64,000 bases of DNA from Herpetosiphon aurantiacus DSM 785 (GCA_000018565.1 CP000875.1:1565199-1629198); one strand, 5' to 3'. Numbered from the stretch's first letter, positions 36,122 through 44,374 are shown. Notes: generated by a model not told the origin, from the letters alone. Numbers and translations: made by a program.

Positions 36122-36567
36122 ACCGATGCTCCTTGTCCAAGGGGTGATAATAATTCATCAATGGGGTCAAGCCCCGTGTGTTGATCGTCGGTTCGTGGAG
36201 AGGTGGTTGGGCGATCAAGGCCTGCCCGCCGAGGCTTTTTGGGCAAGGGGATCTGATGGTGATGACAGGTGTCTTCGAGGGCTTGGATGTACAACTGGGC
36301 ATCCATGAGCGCATAGGCATCGATCGTCCAGCGTTCACGGGCATTGATCACTTCACGCCGCAAGGCGCTCAGCGCCAAATCGAACTGGGCACTGAGTGCC
36401 GCCAGTTCGCGTTTAGCCGCATCACGCACGGCATGCAACTCGGCTTTCAAGCTAACGTTTTCGCGGACAACCGAGAGGTAGCCCCGCGCAAACATCCATG
36501 CCCCAACCATCACGACAATGGTGAGGCCGATCAGCCATACCACCGCACCAATCAGTAGACTATCCAT
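36118..36567 (-). CDS. Membrane-anchored coiled-coil protein (possible spanin-like)
   Basis: 149 residues, first gene of the late operon. One TM helix (residues 5-28), then a long coiled coil (VRENVSLKAELHAVRDAAKR... ), then a basic/proline tail. Same layout as inner-membrane spanins (Rz), and it pairs with a holin gene. No outer-membrane partner was found, as expected if the host lacks a classical LPS outer membrane. Confidence 0.5.
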   Translation of the reverse strand: MDSLLIGAVVWLIGLTIVVMVGAWMFARGYLSVVRENVSLKAELHAVRDAAKRELAALSAQFDLALSALRREVINARERWTIDAYALMDAQLYIQALEDTCHHHQIPLPKKPRRAGLDRPTTSPRTDDQHTGLDPIDELLSPLGQGASV

Positions 36568-36631
36568 AGATCCCCAACCACATCAGGAGGAAGCGAAGGC
36601 CAGGCAAGAAGGGGTTTGCACAGAAAGGAGG

Positions 36632-36680
36632 AAAACAAAAAGCAACAGGTTAAATTGGTCTGTGCAGACCCCTGTTGCTT
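36632..36680 (-). terminator. Intrinsic terminator overlapping the transcription start (copy A)
   Basis: Minus strand: AAGCAACAGG ... CCTGTTGCTT pairs perfectly over 10 bp with a nested GGTCTG...CAGACC hairpin in the loop. It is followed by TTTTTGTTTTCC. The 5' arm starts about 7 nt after the -10 box, so RNA polymerase would meet a terminator after about 45-50 nt. Confidence 0.75.
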
Positions 36681-36686
36681 GCGAGG

Positions 36687-36714
36687 ATTATAGCACGTCT
36701 GTGCTGTTTGTCAA
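36687..36714 (-). promoter_or_regulatory. Consensus promoter of the late operon (copy A)
   Basis: TTGACA (36714-36709) and TATAAT (36692-36687) with a 16 bp spacer, minus strand. Both hexamers match sigma-70 consensus exactly. Predicted start near 36680. Points into the late operon beginning at 36567. Confidence 0.8.
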
Positions 36715-36917
36715 TGAAAATAAAGCGAATTATCCCAACTTATCCCACATATCCCACATCTTTAATAAAAATGATGTTGCAATTGAAATCCTTACATAGA
36801 GCGAATCTGATAATCTTCAATTATAGGCTCTGTCTATGATTCAATGTTGTAACATACAACATGAAACTCTAAATCTTTTTTTTCGTAAAGAGGCAAAGTT
36901 AAAATGGAAGGAATTAT

Positions 36918-37265
36918 ATGGAATGGCAAAATCTTACAATACAAATTCTATTTATGATTCTAGGACTATTGAGTTTTCTATATATGATTATTGGTCTATA
37001 TAAATGGGTTGTATCAGGAGGAAATAGATATAATATTTATGAATCAATAAATATTATAAGTGATAGTATAATTATATTGATTATTGTAATTTCCTCTATT
37101 ATTTTAGGTTATATACTGAAAATGGAATTTAATCAAGAATGGGCTATTATGATATCACTATTGTTTATGATATTTATGATATATTTGTATAAAAAAAGGA
37201 TAATTTATTTATATAAATTTGATTACAAAAAAGATGATGAAGGAAATGGGGATATATATGAATAA
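36918..37265 (+). CDS. AT-rich three-TM membrane protein
   Basis: 115 residues starting MEWQNLTIQILFMILGLLSF. TM segments at about 8-28, 45-65 and 75-95; basic C terminus (KKRIIYLYKFDYKKDDEG). Base composition is about 25% GC here, far below the neighbours, a sign of foreign origin. Overlaps the next gene. Unrecognised. Confidence 0.6.
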   Translation: MEWQNLTIQILFMILGLLSFLYMIIGLYKWVVSGGNRYNIYESINIISDSIIILIIVISSIILGYILKMEFNQEWAIMISLLFMIFMIYLYKKRIIYLYKFDYKKDDEGNGDIYE

Positions 37266-37620
37266 AATAGAATTTCATCAAGAAGCAAAAGAACTTGTTG
37301 TTAAATACAGAGAAGATTATGTAAAAGATATTATATTTCATTCGAGAAATAAAGCAATTATAGATAAAGATGAAATTGTATTAAAAAAGCATGTCCTATT
37401 TGCTATTGATAAAATTTATGCTAATAAAGAGAAAAAATGGAAAGATGAAATGCTTAATATAATAGGTGGGATTTTTCTTGGTACCGGGCTGCAAGGTTTT
37501 ATTAACGAATTAGGAATACCTGAAATTCGTATACCATTACTTATTATTTATGTAATTATGCTTATTATTGGTGCAATATGTGTTTCTGTGGTAATAACAT
37601 CATCTCGGCGACGCATATAA
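37258..37620 (+). CDS. AT-rich membrane protein with helical head
   Basis: 120 residues from MNKIEFHQEAKELVVKYRE; GGAAATGGGGAT upstream. Overlaps the previous gene by 8 bp. An N-terminal helical domain of about 65 residues is followed by two TM helices (IIGGIFLGTGLQGFI, LLIIYVIMLIIGAICVSVV). Pairs with the gene before it as a two-gene cassette; toxin or exclusion role possible but unproven. Confidence 0.6.
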   Translation: MNKIEFHQEAKELVVKYREDYVKDIIFHSRNKAIIDKDEIVLKKHVLFAIDKIYANKEKKWKDEMLNIIGGIFLGTGLQGFINELGIPEIRIPLLIIYVIMLIIGAICVSVVITSSRRRI

Positions 37621-37677
37621 AATAATTAAGAATTATGAGATTATTAATATTTTATTTATATAGTTATACAATTGATA

Positions 37678-38799
37678 TTATTCAGTGCGTTTGATTTCTC
37701 GTAAATAATAACTATTACCTCGCTTTTCGCAGAATACCTCCACTTTCTCACCCCACAATGGGCGAACAATATCATTCATCATTCCTGGGGGTACAATAAT
37801 CTTTTGTTTTTTATTATCGGAGAATAGCAGTTGAATCGTGTTATTCGCTGATATTTCATCAGCATGTTTTAATTGCCCCACAAAGGTCTGATGTTTAGAT
37901 TTATCCTTTTTCGTTGCTATATTACTCCCCGCGAGCGTACTTATTTCAGGTGGGGTTTTATCAAAAGCAACTGATAAGACCTCATTACTCCCGCTTTGAA
38001 GCGTAGTCAAACCAACCATACGTACATCTTGTCCATCAGGGGCTATTTTTTTTGCAAGAGCAACGAAATTATTATAGTAGGACTCATTAGGTATACGTTC
38101 TTTTAACGATTGAAAATCTCCTTTATTTACTAAACTAATATTCTGGATAACATCTTCGAGAACAATGCTAGAAAGATCAATCTCTGGTATATCAAAGCGT
38201 TGCTGTCTACCGAGTTGCAATGTCACTGCAAAGCTTCCCGCTCGTGGGGCTGACATGTAGACGCTATAACCCTCCTGAAGAACTTGGGCTGTTCCGCCCC
38301 TTTCTCGAAATTCTCGTTTTAGTAGGCGCTCTACAGTGCGAAAAATCATTCGTTCAATATCTTGTAGCCTACTTAAGAAGATGTCCATGAGAGTAAGCCC
38401 TGGGTAAATCTCTTGGCCAGTCATTGATACTTGAACTTGACCGGGATCAATTTTAACATCACGAATTGCAAGATGTCGTTGGAAGTGAACTTGTTCGAGT
38501 AAATCGCGCAATTCTTCCGCGATCTCATATGGAGGATTTCCTGCCAGTGCTGTAGCAATTAAACGCTCTGCTAATCGGTGTTCGTCACAGTCAAGTGCCA
38601 AGGTGGCTGCACTACGATGAAGAATGGAACGAGTAGGTTCTGTATCAAAGGGTGCTACTAATGCTGCTGCTTCTATTTCTAGGTCAAGAGCCTGTCGTGA
38701 ATAGGCAATAAAACTATGGATATCTCCAGTATGTTTCGCATGAAGTGCAAGATCTGCAAAGTCCATAGCTTGCATATGGAGTTCACGTACTGATTTCAT
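37678..38799 (-). CDS. Unknown 373 aa protein
   Basis: Starts MKSVRELHMQAMDFADLALH. The N-terminal third is TPR-like (HSFIAYSRQALDLEIEAAAL, LAERLIATALAG). A beta-rich middle (SMTGQEIYPGLTLMDIFLSR, LEEVIRNI-type) and an OB/SH3-like C-terminal region (VPPGMMNDIVRPLWGEKVEV) follow. ATGA overlap with the preceding gene, so the pair forms one operon. No catalytic motif recognised. Confidence 0.55.
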   Translation of the reverse strand: MKSVRELHMQAMDFADLALHAKHTGDIHSFIAYSRQALDLEIEAAALVAPFDTEPTRSILHRSAATLALDCDEHRLAERLIATALAGNPPYEIAEELRDLLEQVHFQRHLAIRDVKIDPGQVQVSMTGQEIYPGLTLMDIFLSRLQDIERMIFRTVERLLKREFRERGGTAQVLQEGYSVYMSAPRAGSFAVTLQLGRQQRFDIPEIDLSSIVLEDVIQNISLVNKGDFQSLKERIPNESYYNNFVALAKKIAPDGQDVRMVGLTTLQSGSNEVLSVAFDKTPPEISTLAGSNIATKKDKSKHQTFVGQLKHADEISANNTIQLLFSDNKKQKIIVPPGMMNDIVRPLWGEKVEVFCEKRGNSYYLREIKRTE

Positions 38800-39362
38800 T
38801 TTCGTACAACCCTTGCTGTAGGTTGACTAAATTCAACCACAACGACATATGCAGGCATTTGCATTGAATCGGAAGGATTCGTTTGCCTCAGTTTCAATTT
38901 GACGCGATTTTCAATGTCTTTACCAGATCCTTGGCGAATACCTGAGACTTCTAAACGGGCATCATGTTTATCAAAAGGCAGTATATCATCCCCATCCTGC
39001 TTCGCCAACCAGTAATCAAACCCTGTTCCTTTTCGTGATCGATTGATAACCGTATAATCTGTTAGCTCAACAGCGAGGAGACAAGCAATGCCACAAGCGG
39101 CGTGTTCAGTTGTATACTCTTCATCAGTCCATGCTGCGAGATGACGAGGCGTAATTTCATCCCAATCTTCAATAACAAAGCTATGATCGGATTTTGTATC
39201 GCACCGTCGTTCCACCGATAGCTGTACACCCCGAGAATGACGCTGATCTTCCAAACGAATTGAGCAAGCCTCGATCAGGTAGCGTCCCATATTGGGAGTT
39301 AAGCCAGGTATCTTTGTTTCTAGATCGTTGAGCTGGAGTCTTTTCGATACTGGTTGGGTCAT
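38796..39362 (-). CDS. Unknown protein with nuclease-like features
   Basis: 188 residues after GAGGATTTT. GTGFDYWLAKQDGDD, then DARLEVSGIRQGSGKD resemble the D ... ExxG/ExS spacing of PD-(D/E)xK folds, and LKLRQTNPSDSMQ follows. Coupled to 37678-38799. It could be a nuclease part of a two-gene defence unit; this is an inference from loose motif spacing. Confidence 0.5.
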   Translation of the reverse strand: MTQPVSKRLQLNDLETKIPGLTPNMGRYLIEACSIRLEDQRHSRGVQLSVERRCDTKSDHSFVIEDWDEITPRHLAAWTDEEYTTEHAACGIACLLAVELTDYTVINRSRKGTGFDYWLAKQDGDDILPFDKHDARLEVSGIRQGSGKDIENRVKLKLRQTNPSDSMQMPAYVVVVEFSQPTARVVRK

Positions 39363-39414
39363 AAAATCCTCAGCATGATAAAAAGAAAGGCTTAATTATT
39401 AGCTACAAAATTTC

Positions 39415-39765
39415 TTAGGAGGGTATTGCAAAACATAGAAGGCCTTCGTTTTGATCATCAGCACCAATAAAATAATTGCCTTGTATATGAACTTTATTTT
39501 TTAATGATCGTATTTTTGATACTATATCGTGATCATTTTGATGGACAGTGAACCAGCTAACGCCATCCCCGCCATTATTGAGACGGTCTACAAATGCTCC
39601 AAAGCTTTCAACACTTTCAAAATCAACCTGTTGAATATTTTTATAGTCTTTCTCAATTACTCTAATAAAATGCTGTGGATAGGATTTTTTTAATGCTTCT
39701 AATCTTTGTTTATCCTCTTCTAGTAACAAATCGTTACTTTCGGCAGTTCGTAACTGTAACCACAT
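39415..39765 (-). CDS. Hypothetical 116 aa protein
   Basis: Start at MWLQLRTAESNDLL, where GGAGGTTTGTT is an excellent ribosome site (the longer frame lacks one). Mixed alpha/beta (HFIRVIEKDYKNIQQVDFES, GVSWFTVHQNDHDIV). No known domain. Lies at the end of the cargo block next to the CRISPR array. Confidence 0.6.
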   Translation of the reverse strand: MWLQLRTAESNDLLLEEDKQRLEALKKSYPQHFIRVIEKDYKNIQQVDFESVESFGAFVDRLNNGGDGVSWFTVHQNDHDIVSKIRSLKNKVHIQGNYFIGADDQNEGLLCFAIPS

Positions 39766-39869
39766 AACAAACCTCCAACTTACTTTGATAAAGATATTCC
39801 ACATATTTAATATAGTGGGTTGTAGTCTATCACCTCCTAACGAACGCTACAAGACAAACATTTGTGCTT

Positions 39870-39900
39870 AAACAAAAACACCACCCAACTGGGTGGTGCT
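39870..39900 (-). terminator. Terminator at the distal end of the CRISPR array
   Basis: Minus strand CACCACCC AGTT GGGTGGTG followed by TTTTTGTTT. It lies 70 bp past the degenerate last repeat and fits termination of a leftward pre-crRNA. It also shields the minus-strand genes beyond. Confidence 0.65.
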
Positions 39901-40363
39901 TGCAGTCCCCTCGCGAGCCTTAGTAACCTTGAGTGGCAGAACTACGGAAACATAAATCCTCACGATTATTGATCGTAATCCCTGCTGAGGATTCAGGTCT
40001 TTCGAATCGATGAATATATTGGTTATAGAATCTGGGCAGATAACGCTTTTATCCCCCAAAGAGGATTCAGGTCTTTCGAATCTAAACCTAAACGATTCTA
40101 GTACCAACTGGACATACCGGTTTTAATCCCCCAGAGAGGATTCAGGTCTTTCGAATAGGCTATTGACGCGATGTTTATCCCTATGTGGGAAGAGTTTTAA
40201 TCCCCCAGAGAGGATTCAGGTCTTTCGAATACCTTTAATTCGATTCAAACCGTCGCGTAAAACTTGGGGTTTTAATCCCCCAGAGAGGATTCAGGTCTTT
40301 CGAATACCTTTAATTCGATTCAAACCGTCGCGTAAAACTTGGGGTTTTAATCCCCCAGAGAGG

Positions 40364-42299
40364 AGGGCTGGGCTTAACATAGAATTGGTTCCCCTGCCCG
40401 ATCCATCAGGGTCGGGGGGCGACACCGATCCGCCGTAGCGCGACACCCATGCCCCAATCGGGGTCGTTTTCGACACCAGGCGACTCTCTATCGGGTACGA
40501 TACGGGTATCAGATCCAACCATCCCCAGAATAGGAGTCGCTGATGCTGGATCGCATCATACCAAACATCCTTCGTCGCTTCAAGCGCCCTGTGGCCACCG
40601 TGCCCGTGTCCGATGGTGCCCTGCTGCCTACCCATCCCCGTCGTCCCTGCCCGCTCTCCATGCCGGATCTCCCCCCGATCATTGCCGCTGATCCCACCGC
40701 TGCTGCGGCGCATCAGTGGCTCGCCCCCATTCCGTGGCATGCTTTGCCGCCGCTCAGTGACCGCCCTCGGCCTGGGCCACGCCCCGCGCCGCGTGCCCCC
40801 TTTCTCGCCGCGTTCCTCCTCAAACTCGATCTCCAATTGCCCTCCATGGGGCATTTGCGCCGCTATCTCCTGCGCCATCCCGCCCTCGTCTGGACGCTCG
40901 GCTTTCCCCTTCGGCCTGACCCTGCCGCCCCGCTCGGCTTCGATGTCGCCGCCAGTGTCCCGTCGCGTCGTCAGTTTGCCCGTGTCCTGCGAACCTTACC
41001 CACGCCCATGCTCGACTTCCTCCGCATGGCGCTCGTGCGGCGCATTCGTGATGCCCTCCCCCCCGATCACCACGCCACCTTCGCCGACACCATTGCGGGC
41101 GATACCAAGCACATTTTGGCGTGGGTCAAAGAGAACAATCCCAACCGCTTTGCCCCGGATCGCGCGAAGAAGCAGGTGCAACCCCCCGGTGATCCGGACT
41201 GTCGGCTCGGAGTCAAGCGCCGGAGTAACCAGCAGCCGACCCCCACCACCGATGGTCAATCGCCAACCCAGAGTAAGGCCGAAGCCTACTGGGGCTACGC
41301 CAGTGGCATTGTCGTCACGCGCACCCCCTTTGGCTCAATCGTGCTTGCCGAACATACCCAACCGATCAATGCGGGCGATATGACCTATTTTGACCCGCTC
41401 ATGGCGCAGGTGGAGCAGACGCTCGGTCGCCGACCGCGTAATGGCGTGTGGGATGCCGCCTTCGACAGCCAACGGGTCTACACCTACTTCCACACGGCTG
41501 GCGGGATGGCGGCGGTTCCGGTGCGGAAGCCCAACCAGCCACGGCAGTTTTCGCCCGACGGCGTGCCGCTGTGTGCCGCTGGTTTGGCCATGCCGCAACA
41601 GTTTACGTATGCCATGAACACCAATGGCCCGCCACAAGAGCGGGCACGCCATCGCTGTCCGTTGCTGTACCCGACTGCCACCGGCGAGCCATGCCCAACC
41701 AATGACAAACACTTTGCGACGGGCGGGTGTGTCACGACGATCGGGACGCAAGTTGGGGCAACGCTGCGCTGGACGATCGATCGTGGGTCAGCGGCCTATA
41801 AAGCCTTGTATCGCGAACGCGCGTTGGTCGAACAGATCAACAGCCAAGCGTATGCCTTGGGGATCGAATGGCCAAAACTGCGTCGTCAAAGCGCGGTCAC
41901 AGCGTGGACATCCTTAATCTATGTGGTGATTAACCTGCGCGTCGTGCATCGCCAGCAGGGAACACACGACCCGATCCACGACTAACGTGGCATGCGTCTC
42001 GTCCGTGAATCGCCAGGGGGATGGCTTGGATGGATGGACGGACGCAGCCACAGCGATCAGGGAACAGCCACAGCGGCGGATCAGGGATGATCGGTCGGCG
42101 TGATCGGCTGTCCGTGCATCAGCCAACGCCGCGCAGCAGCACACCGATGGGCTGCCGCTGCGCGGGATTGCGGGTAGCATAACGGGCGATGGGGCGGATC
42201 TGCCCACAAAAAAACCACGCAAAGCGTGGTGATCGGCCAGCGGCGGCGCGGAATGAGCGAAAAAACCTGCCAAAACCACGCAGGAATTCGTCCAGCCCT
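40364..42299 (+). mobile_element. Insertion sequence inside a CRISPR repeat
   Basis: Terminal inverted repeat AGGGCTGG / CCAGCCCT (8-10 bp). It is flanked by duplicated CCCAGAGAGG (40354-40363 and 42300-42309), the target duplication; alternative phasing allows 6-10 bp. Joining the flanks restores one complete CRISPR repeat. Contains one transposase gene and about 300 bp of 3' non-coding DNA with an ACCACGC hairpin. Higher GC than the surroundings. Confidence 0.9.
40543..41985 (+). CDS. DDE transposase
   Basis: 480 residues, AGGAG 7 nt before the ATG. Proline-rich N terminus. Catalytic triad candidates: D in TFADTIAGDTKH, D in NGVWDAAFDSQ, E in ALVEQINSQAYALG. A cysteine/histidine-containing insert (HRCPLLYP ... 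ATGGCV) precedes the E. Layout matches DDE-domain transposases of IS4/IS1182-like type; the exact IS family is not determined. The frame is intact. Confidence 0.8.
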   Translation: MLDRIIPNILRRFKRPVATVPVSDGALLPTHPRRPCPLSMPDLPPIIAADPTAAAAHQWLAPIPWHALPPLSDRPRPGPRPAPRAPFLAAFLLKLDLQLPSMGHLRRYLLRHPALVWTLGFPLRPDPAAPLGFDVAASVPSRRQFARVLRTLPTPMLDFLRMALVRRIRDALPPDHHATFADTIAGDTKHILAWVKENNPNRFAPDRAKKQVQPPGDPDCRLGVKRRSNQQPTPTTDGQSPTQSKAEAYWGYASGIVVTRTPFGSIVLAEHTQPINAGDMTYFDPLMAQVEQTLGRRPRNGVWDAAFDSQRVYTYFHTAGGMAAVPVRKPNQPRQFSPDGVPLCAAGLAMPQQFTYAMNTNGPPQERARHRCPLLYPTATGEPCPTNDKHFATGGCVTTIGTQVGATLRWTIDRGSAAYKALYRERALVEQINSQAYALGIEWPKLRRQSAVTAWTSLIYVVINLRVVHRQQGTHDPIHD

Positions 42300-43388
42300 C
42301 CCAGAGAGGATTCAGGTCTTTCGAATTCTTACAGGCGAACAGGCCGCTGAATACGGTCTGCGTTTTAATCCCCCAGAGAGGATTCAGGTCTTTCGAATCT
42401 TGGCTTAGATACGGCCAAAATGTATTATTACACGGCAGTTTTAATCCCCCAGAGAGGATTCAGGTCTTTCGAATTTATTATTAACCGCATGGGTGGCTAT
42501 GGGGCCATCAACCCCGTTTTAATCCCCCAGAGAGGATTCAGGTCTTTCGAATAATGAATGCGGTAGAGAAATTTCGCCCCAGAATCGATTTAGTTTTAAT
42601 CCCCCAGAGAGGATTCAGGTCTTTCGAATCGATAGTTCACCCGTTCTGAGGGTACTCACCCAAAGGTTTTAATCCCCCAGAGAGGATTCAGGTCTTTCGA
42701 ATGCGCTTGAGATAGCCCAGCCGCCCGCCACCAACGTTGCCAAGGTTTTAATCCCCCAGAGAGGATTCAGGTCTTTCGAATTTTGTCGTAGACAGCTACG
42801 ATTTGATCGTAGTGCTCAGTTTTAATCCCCCAGAGAGGATTCAGGTCTTTCGAATAACCAAATTCCTGTGATCGAAAATGGCTTCCTGAAGGGATGTTGT
42901 TTTAATCCCCCAGAGAGGATTCAGGTCTTTCGAATATAGCCGAGACTGGCGACATCGCGGGTTCAATTATATGGGTTTTAATCCCCCAGAGAGGATTCAG
43001 GTCTTTCGAATCAACGTCAGCGGGGTGCTGGCTGTAGCTGCGGATTTGATGGTTTTAATCCCCCAGAGAGGATTCAGGTCTTTCGAATAATAAGCAAGCT
43101 GATAGTATGGTTCGTAGCGCCAAAGGTGTTTTAATCCCCCAGAGAGGATTCAGGTCTTTCGAATTAATCGCTCACTAGCCTATTGAATTGGCGGGGCCAA
43201 TGTGGTTTTAATCCCCCAGAGAGGATTCAGGTCTTTCGAATCAAGAACTTGCCCAAGTTGCTCGAACGTATTTCAAGTAGGTTTTAATCCCCCAGAGAGG
43301 ATTCAGGTCTTTCGAATCTTGTAAGCGTTTTGATTTGACCAGTGTTGGGCGGTTTTAATCCCCCAGAGAGGATTCAGGTCTTTCGAAT

Positions 43389-43594
43389 ATACCCCATTTT
43401 TTAGGGCTTTGCAAGGGGCTAAAATGAACGGTTTGCGCGGTCCGCTTAAATTTGTTCAATTAATGCCTATTCTGCGCTACAAATAACGGTGGAAAACTGC
43501 CTTTTAGACCATTGGAATGGGATCGCGCGGCATATACCACTTTTTTGCCAAGTATTGGCATGATCACGGTCTTGTATTCGCTGATGCTACCGAA
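43389..43594 (-). promoter_or_regulatory. CRISPR leader region
   Basis: Sequence right of the newest (non-degenerate) repeat, between the array and direct-repeat block B. Moderately AT-rich with no coding potential; includes CCTTGCAAAGCCCTAAAA on the minus strand. No cas gene is attached. Orientation follows from repeat degeneracy and the ATTAAAAC repeat end. Confidence 0.6.
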
Positions 43595-43641
43595 TCAGGA
43601 GGAAGCGAAGACCACGCAAGAATGGGCATGCACAGAAAAGA

Positions 43642-43692
43642 GGAAAACAAAAAGCAACAGGTTAAATTGGTCTATGCAGACCCCTGTTGCTT
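43642..43692 (-). terminator. Intrinsic terminator overlapping the transcription start (copy B)
   Basis: AAGCAACAGG...CCTGTTGCTT (43692-43683 with 43661-43652) followed by TTTTTGTTTTCC on the minus strand. The outer stem and T tract are the same as copy A. One base of the nested hairpin differs (GTGC to ATGC). Confidence 0.7.
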
Positions 43693-43698
43693 GCGAGG

Positions 43699-43726
43699 AT
43701 TATAGTGCGTCTGTGCTGTTTGTCAA
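43699..43726 (-). promoter_or_regulatory. Consensus promoter of block B
   Basis: TTGACA (43726-43721), 16 bp spacer, TATAAT (43704-43699), minus strand. Identical geometry to copy A. Confidence 0.8.
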
Positions 43727-43879
43727 CAAAAATAAGCCAACGTATCCCACATATCCCACACTCGACTAATATAATTCGTATCACCTAAACTATTGTGCTA
43801 TCACAAAGCCCACCTATTTCTCTACGATCACAGATGCCTTTGTTACAGTCGGAGGCAATGGGTATTCAGTATGTCTAAC

Positions 43880-44356
43880 TTATGGCTGTACTCCTTCTGA
43901 ATCGATATGGTCGATATTTTCAAGATCATGGCGACGCTGATCCATCCAGCGTTGTCCACACACATCGTGTCGCGGTTGCATGGAGCAACGCGGGCATTGA
44001 TCAAAGCCAGTGTGGGCAGTATAGCCACAGGCGTAACAGCCATGAGAGATGGTATGACTGACCCGCACCGATTCAACTGGATATCCATAACGGGTTTCGC
44101 GGGCAACGCGCCAGCAGATTGTATGGTCTTGATTAAACACATCCACTAACACGAGATCGGAGTCGGTAATCACCAGCGCATCAACAATCTCGATCAGGTG
44201 TTCTGCCGATTCCCCGAGGTCAGGCACGAGGTAAAGGACATGCTGTGGTGATGATCTGCGGCTGAGCATCGCAAAAGGTTTTCCCTCTTTGGTCGTATGG
44301 AGGTGCTCCCAGAGTGGGTTATCGTGCGTACCAGTGGCAAGGTTAAAGTACTTCAT
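43880..44356 (-). CDS. Zinc-ribbon protein of unknown role
   Basis: 158 residues, GGGAGGCC before the ATG. The N-terminal ~100 residues are beta-rich (PFAMLSRRSSPQHVLYLVPD, LVLVDVFNQDHTICWRVAR). HGCYACGY ... FDQCPRCSMQ is a CxxC...CxxC zinc ribbon. Followed 18 bp later by the STAS gene upstream in the transcript sense; both on the minus strand. Confidence 0.6.
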   Translation of the reverse strand: MKYFNLATGTHDNPLWEHLHTTKEGKPFAMLSRRSSPQHVLYLVPDLGESAEHLIEIVDALVITDSDLVLVDVFNQDHTICWRVARETRYGYPVESVRVSHTISHGCYACGYTAHTGFDQCPRCSMQPRHDVCGQRWMDQRRHDLENIDHIDSEGVQP

Positions 44357-44374
44357 ATATGGCCTCCCTTTAGA

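Larger units (their letters stand above)
36583..36759 (-). repeat. Direct-repeat block A: promoter, terminator and GTGGGATA boxes
   Basis: About 177 bp closely matching 43595-43760 in the same orientation, with the outer ends diverging. Contains, on the minus strand, two to three GTGGGATA-type boxes (plus strand TATCCCA at 36731-36758), a consensus promoter and an intrinsic terminator. Lies immediately upstream of the late operon. Confidence 0.85.
39971..43388 (-). CRISPR. Orphan CRISPR array, 20 repeats, interrupted by an IS
   Basis: The 37 bp repeat on the plus strand begins GTTTTAATCCCCCAGAGAG and ends CAGGTCTTTCGAAT. Full or partial copies start at 39971, 40045, 40120, 40194, 40269, 40344 (split), 42362, 42438, 42516, 42593, 42666, 42745, 42819, 42899, 42975, 43052, 43128, 43205, 43281 and 43352. 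Spacers are 34-43 bp. The two leftmost repeats are degenerate, so the left is the old end. Transcription is leftward, giving crRNA handles ending ATTAAAAC. No cas gene lies in the window. Spacers 4 and 5 are identical. Confidence 0.95.
43595..43760 (-). repeat. Direct-repeat block B: promoter, terminator and GTGGGATA boxes
   Basis: Near-copy of 36583-36759. Two GTGGGATA boxes (plus TATCCCA at 43743-43759) precede the promoter. Points left into the CRISPR leader. Confidence 0.85.

Noticed and set aside
40613-41383. 256 aa plus-strand ORF inside the insertion sequence
   Set aside because: Overlaps the transposase in another frame and is very Pro/Ser/Arg-rich as out-of-frame GC-rich DNA tends to be.
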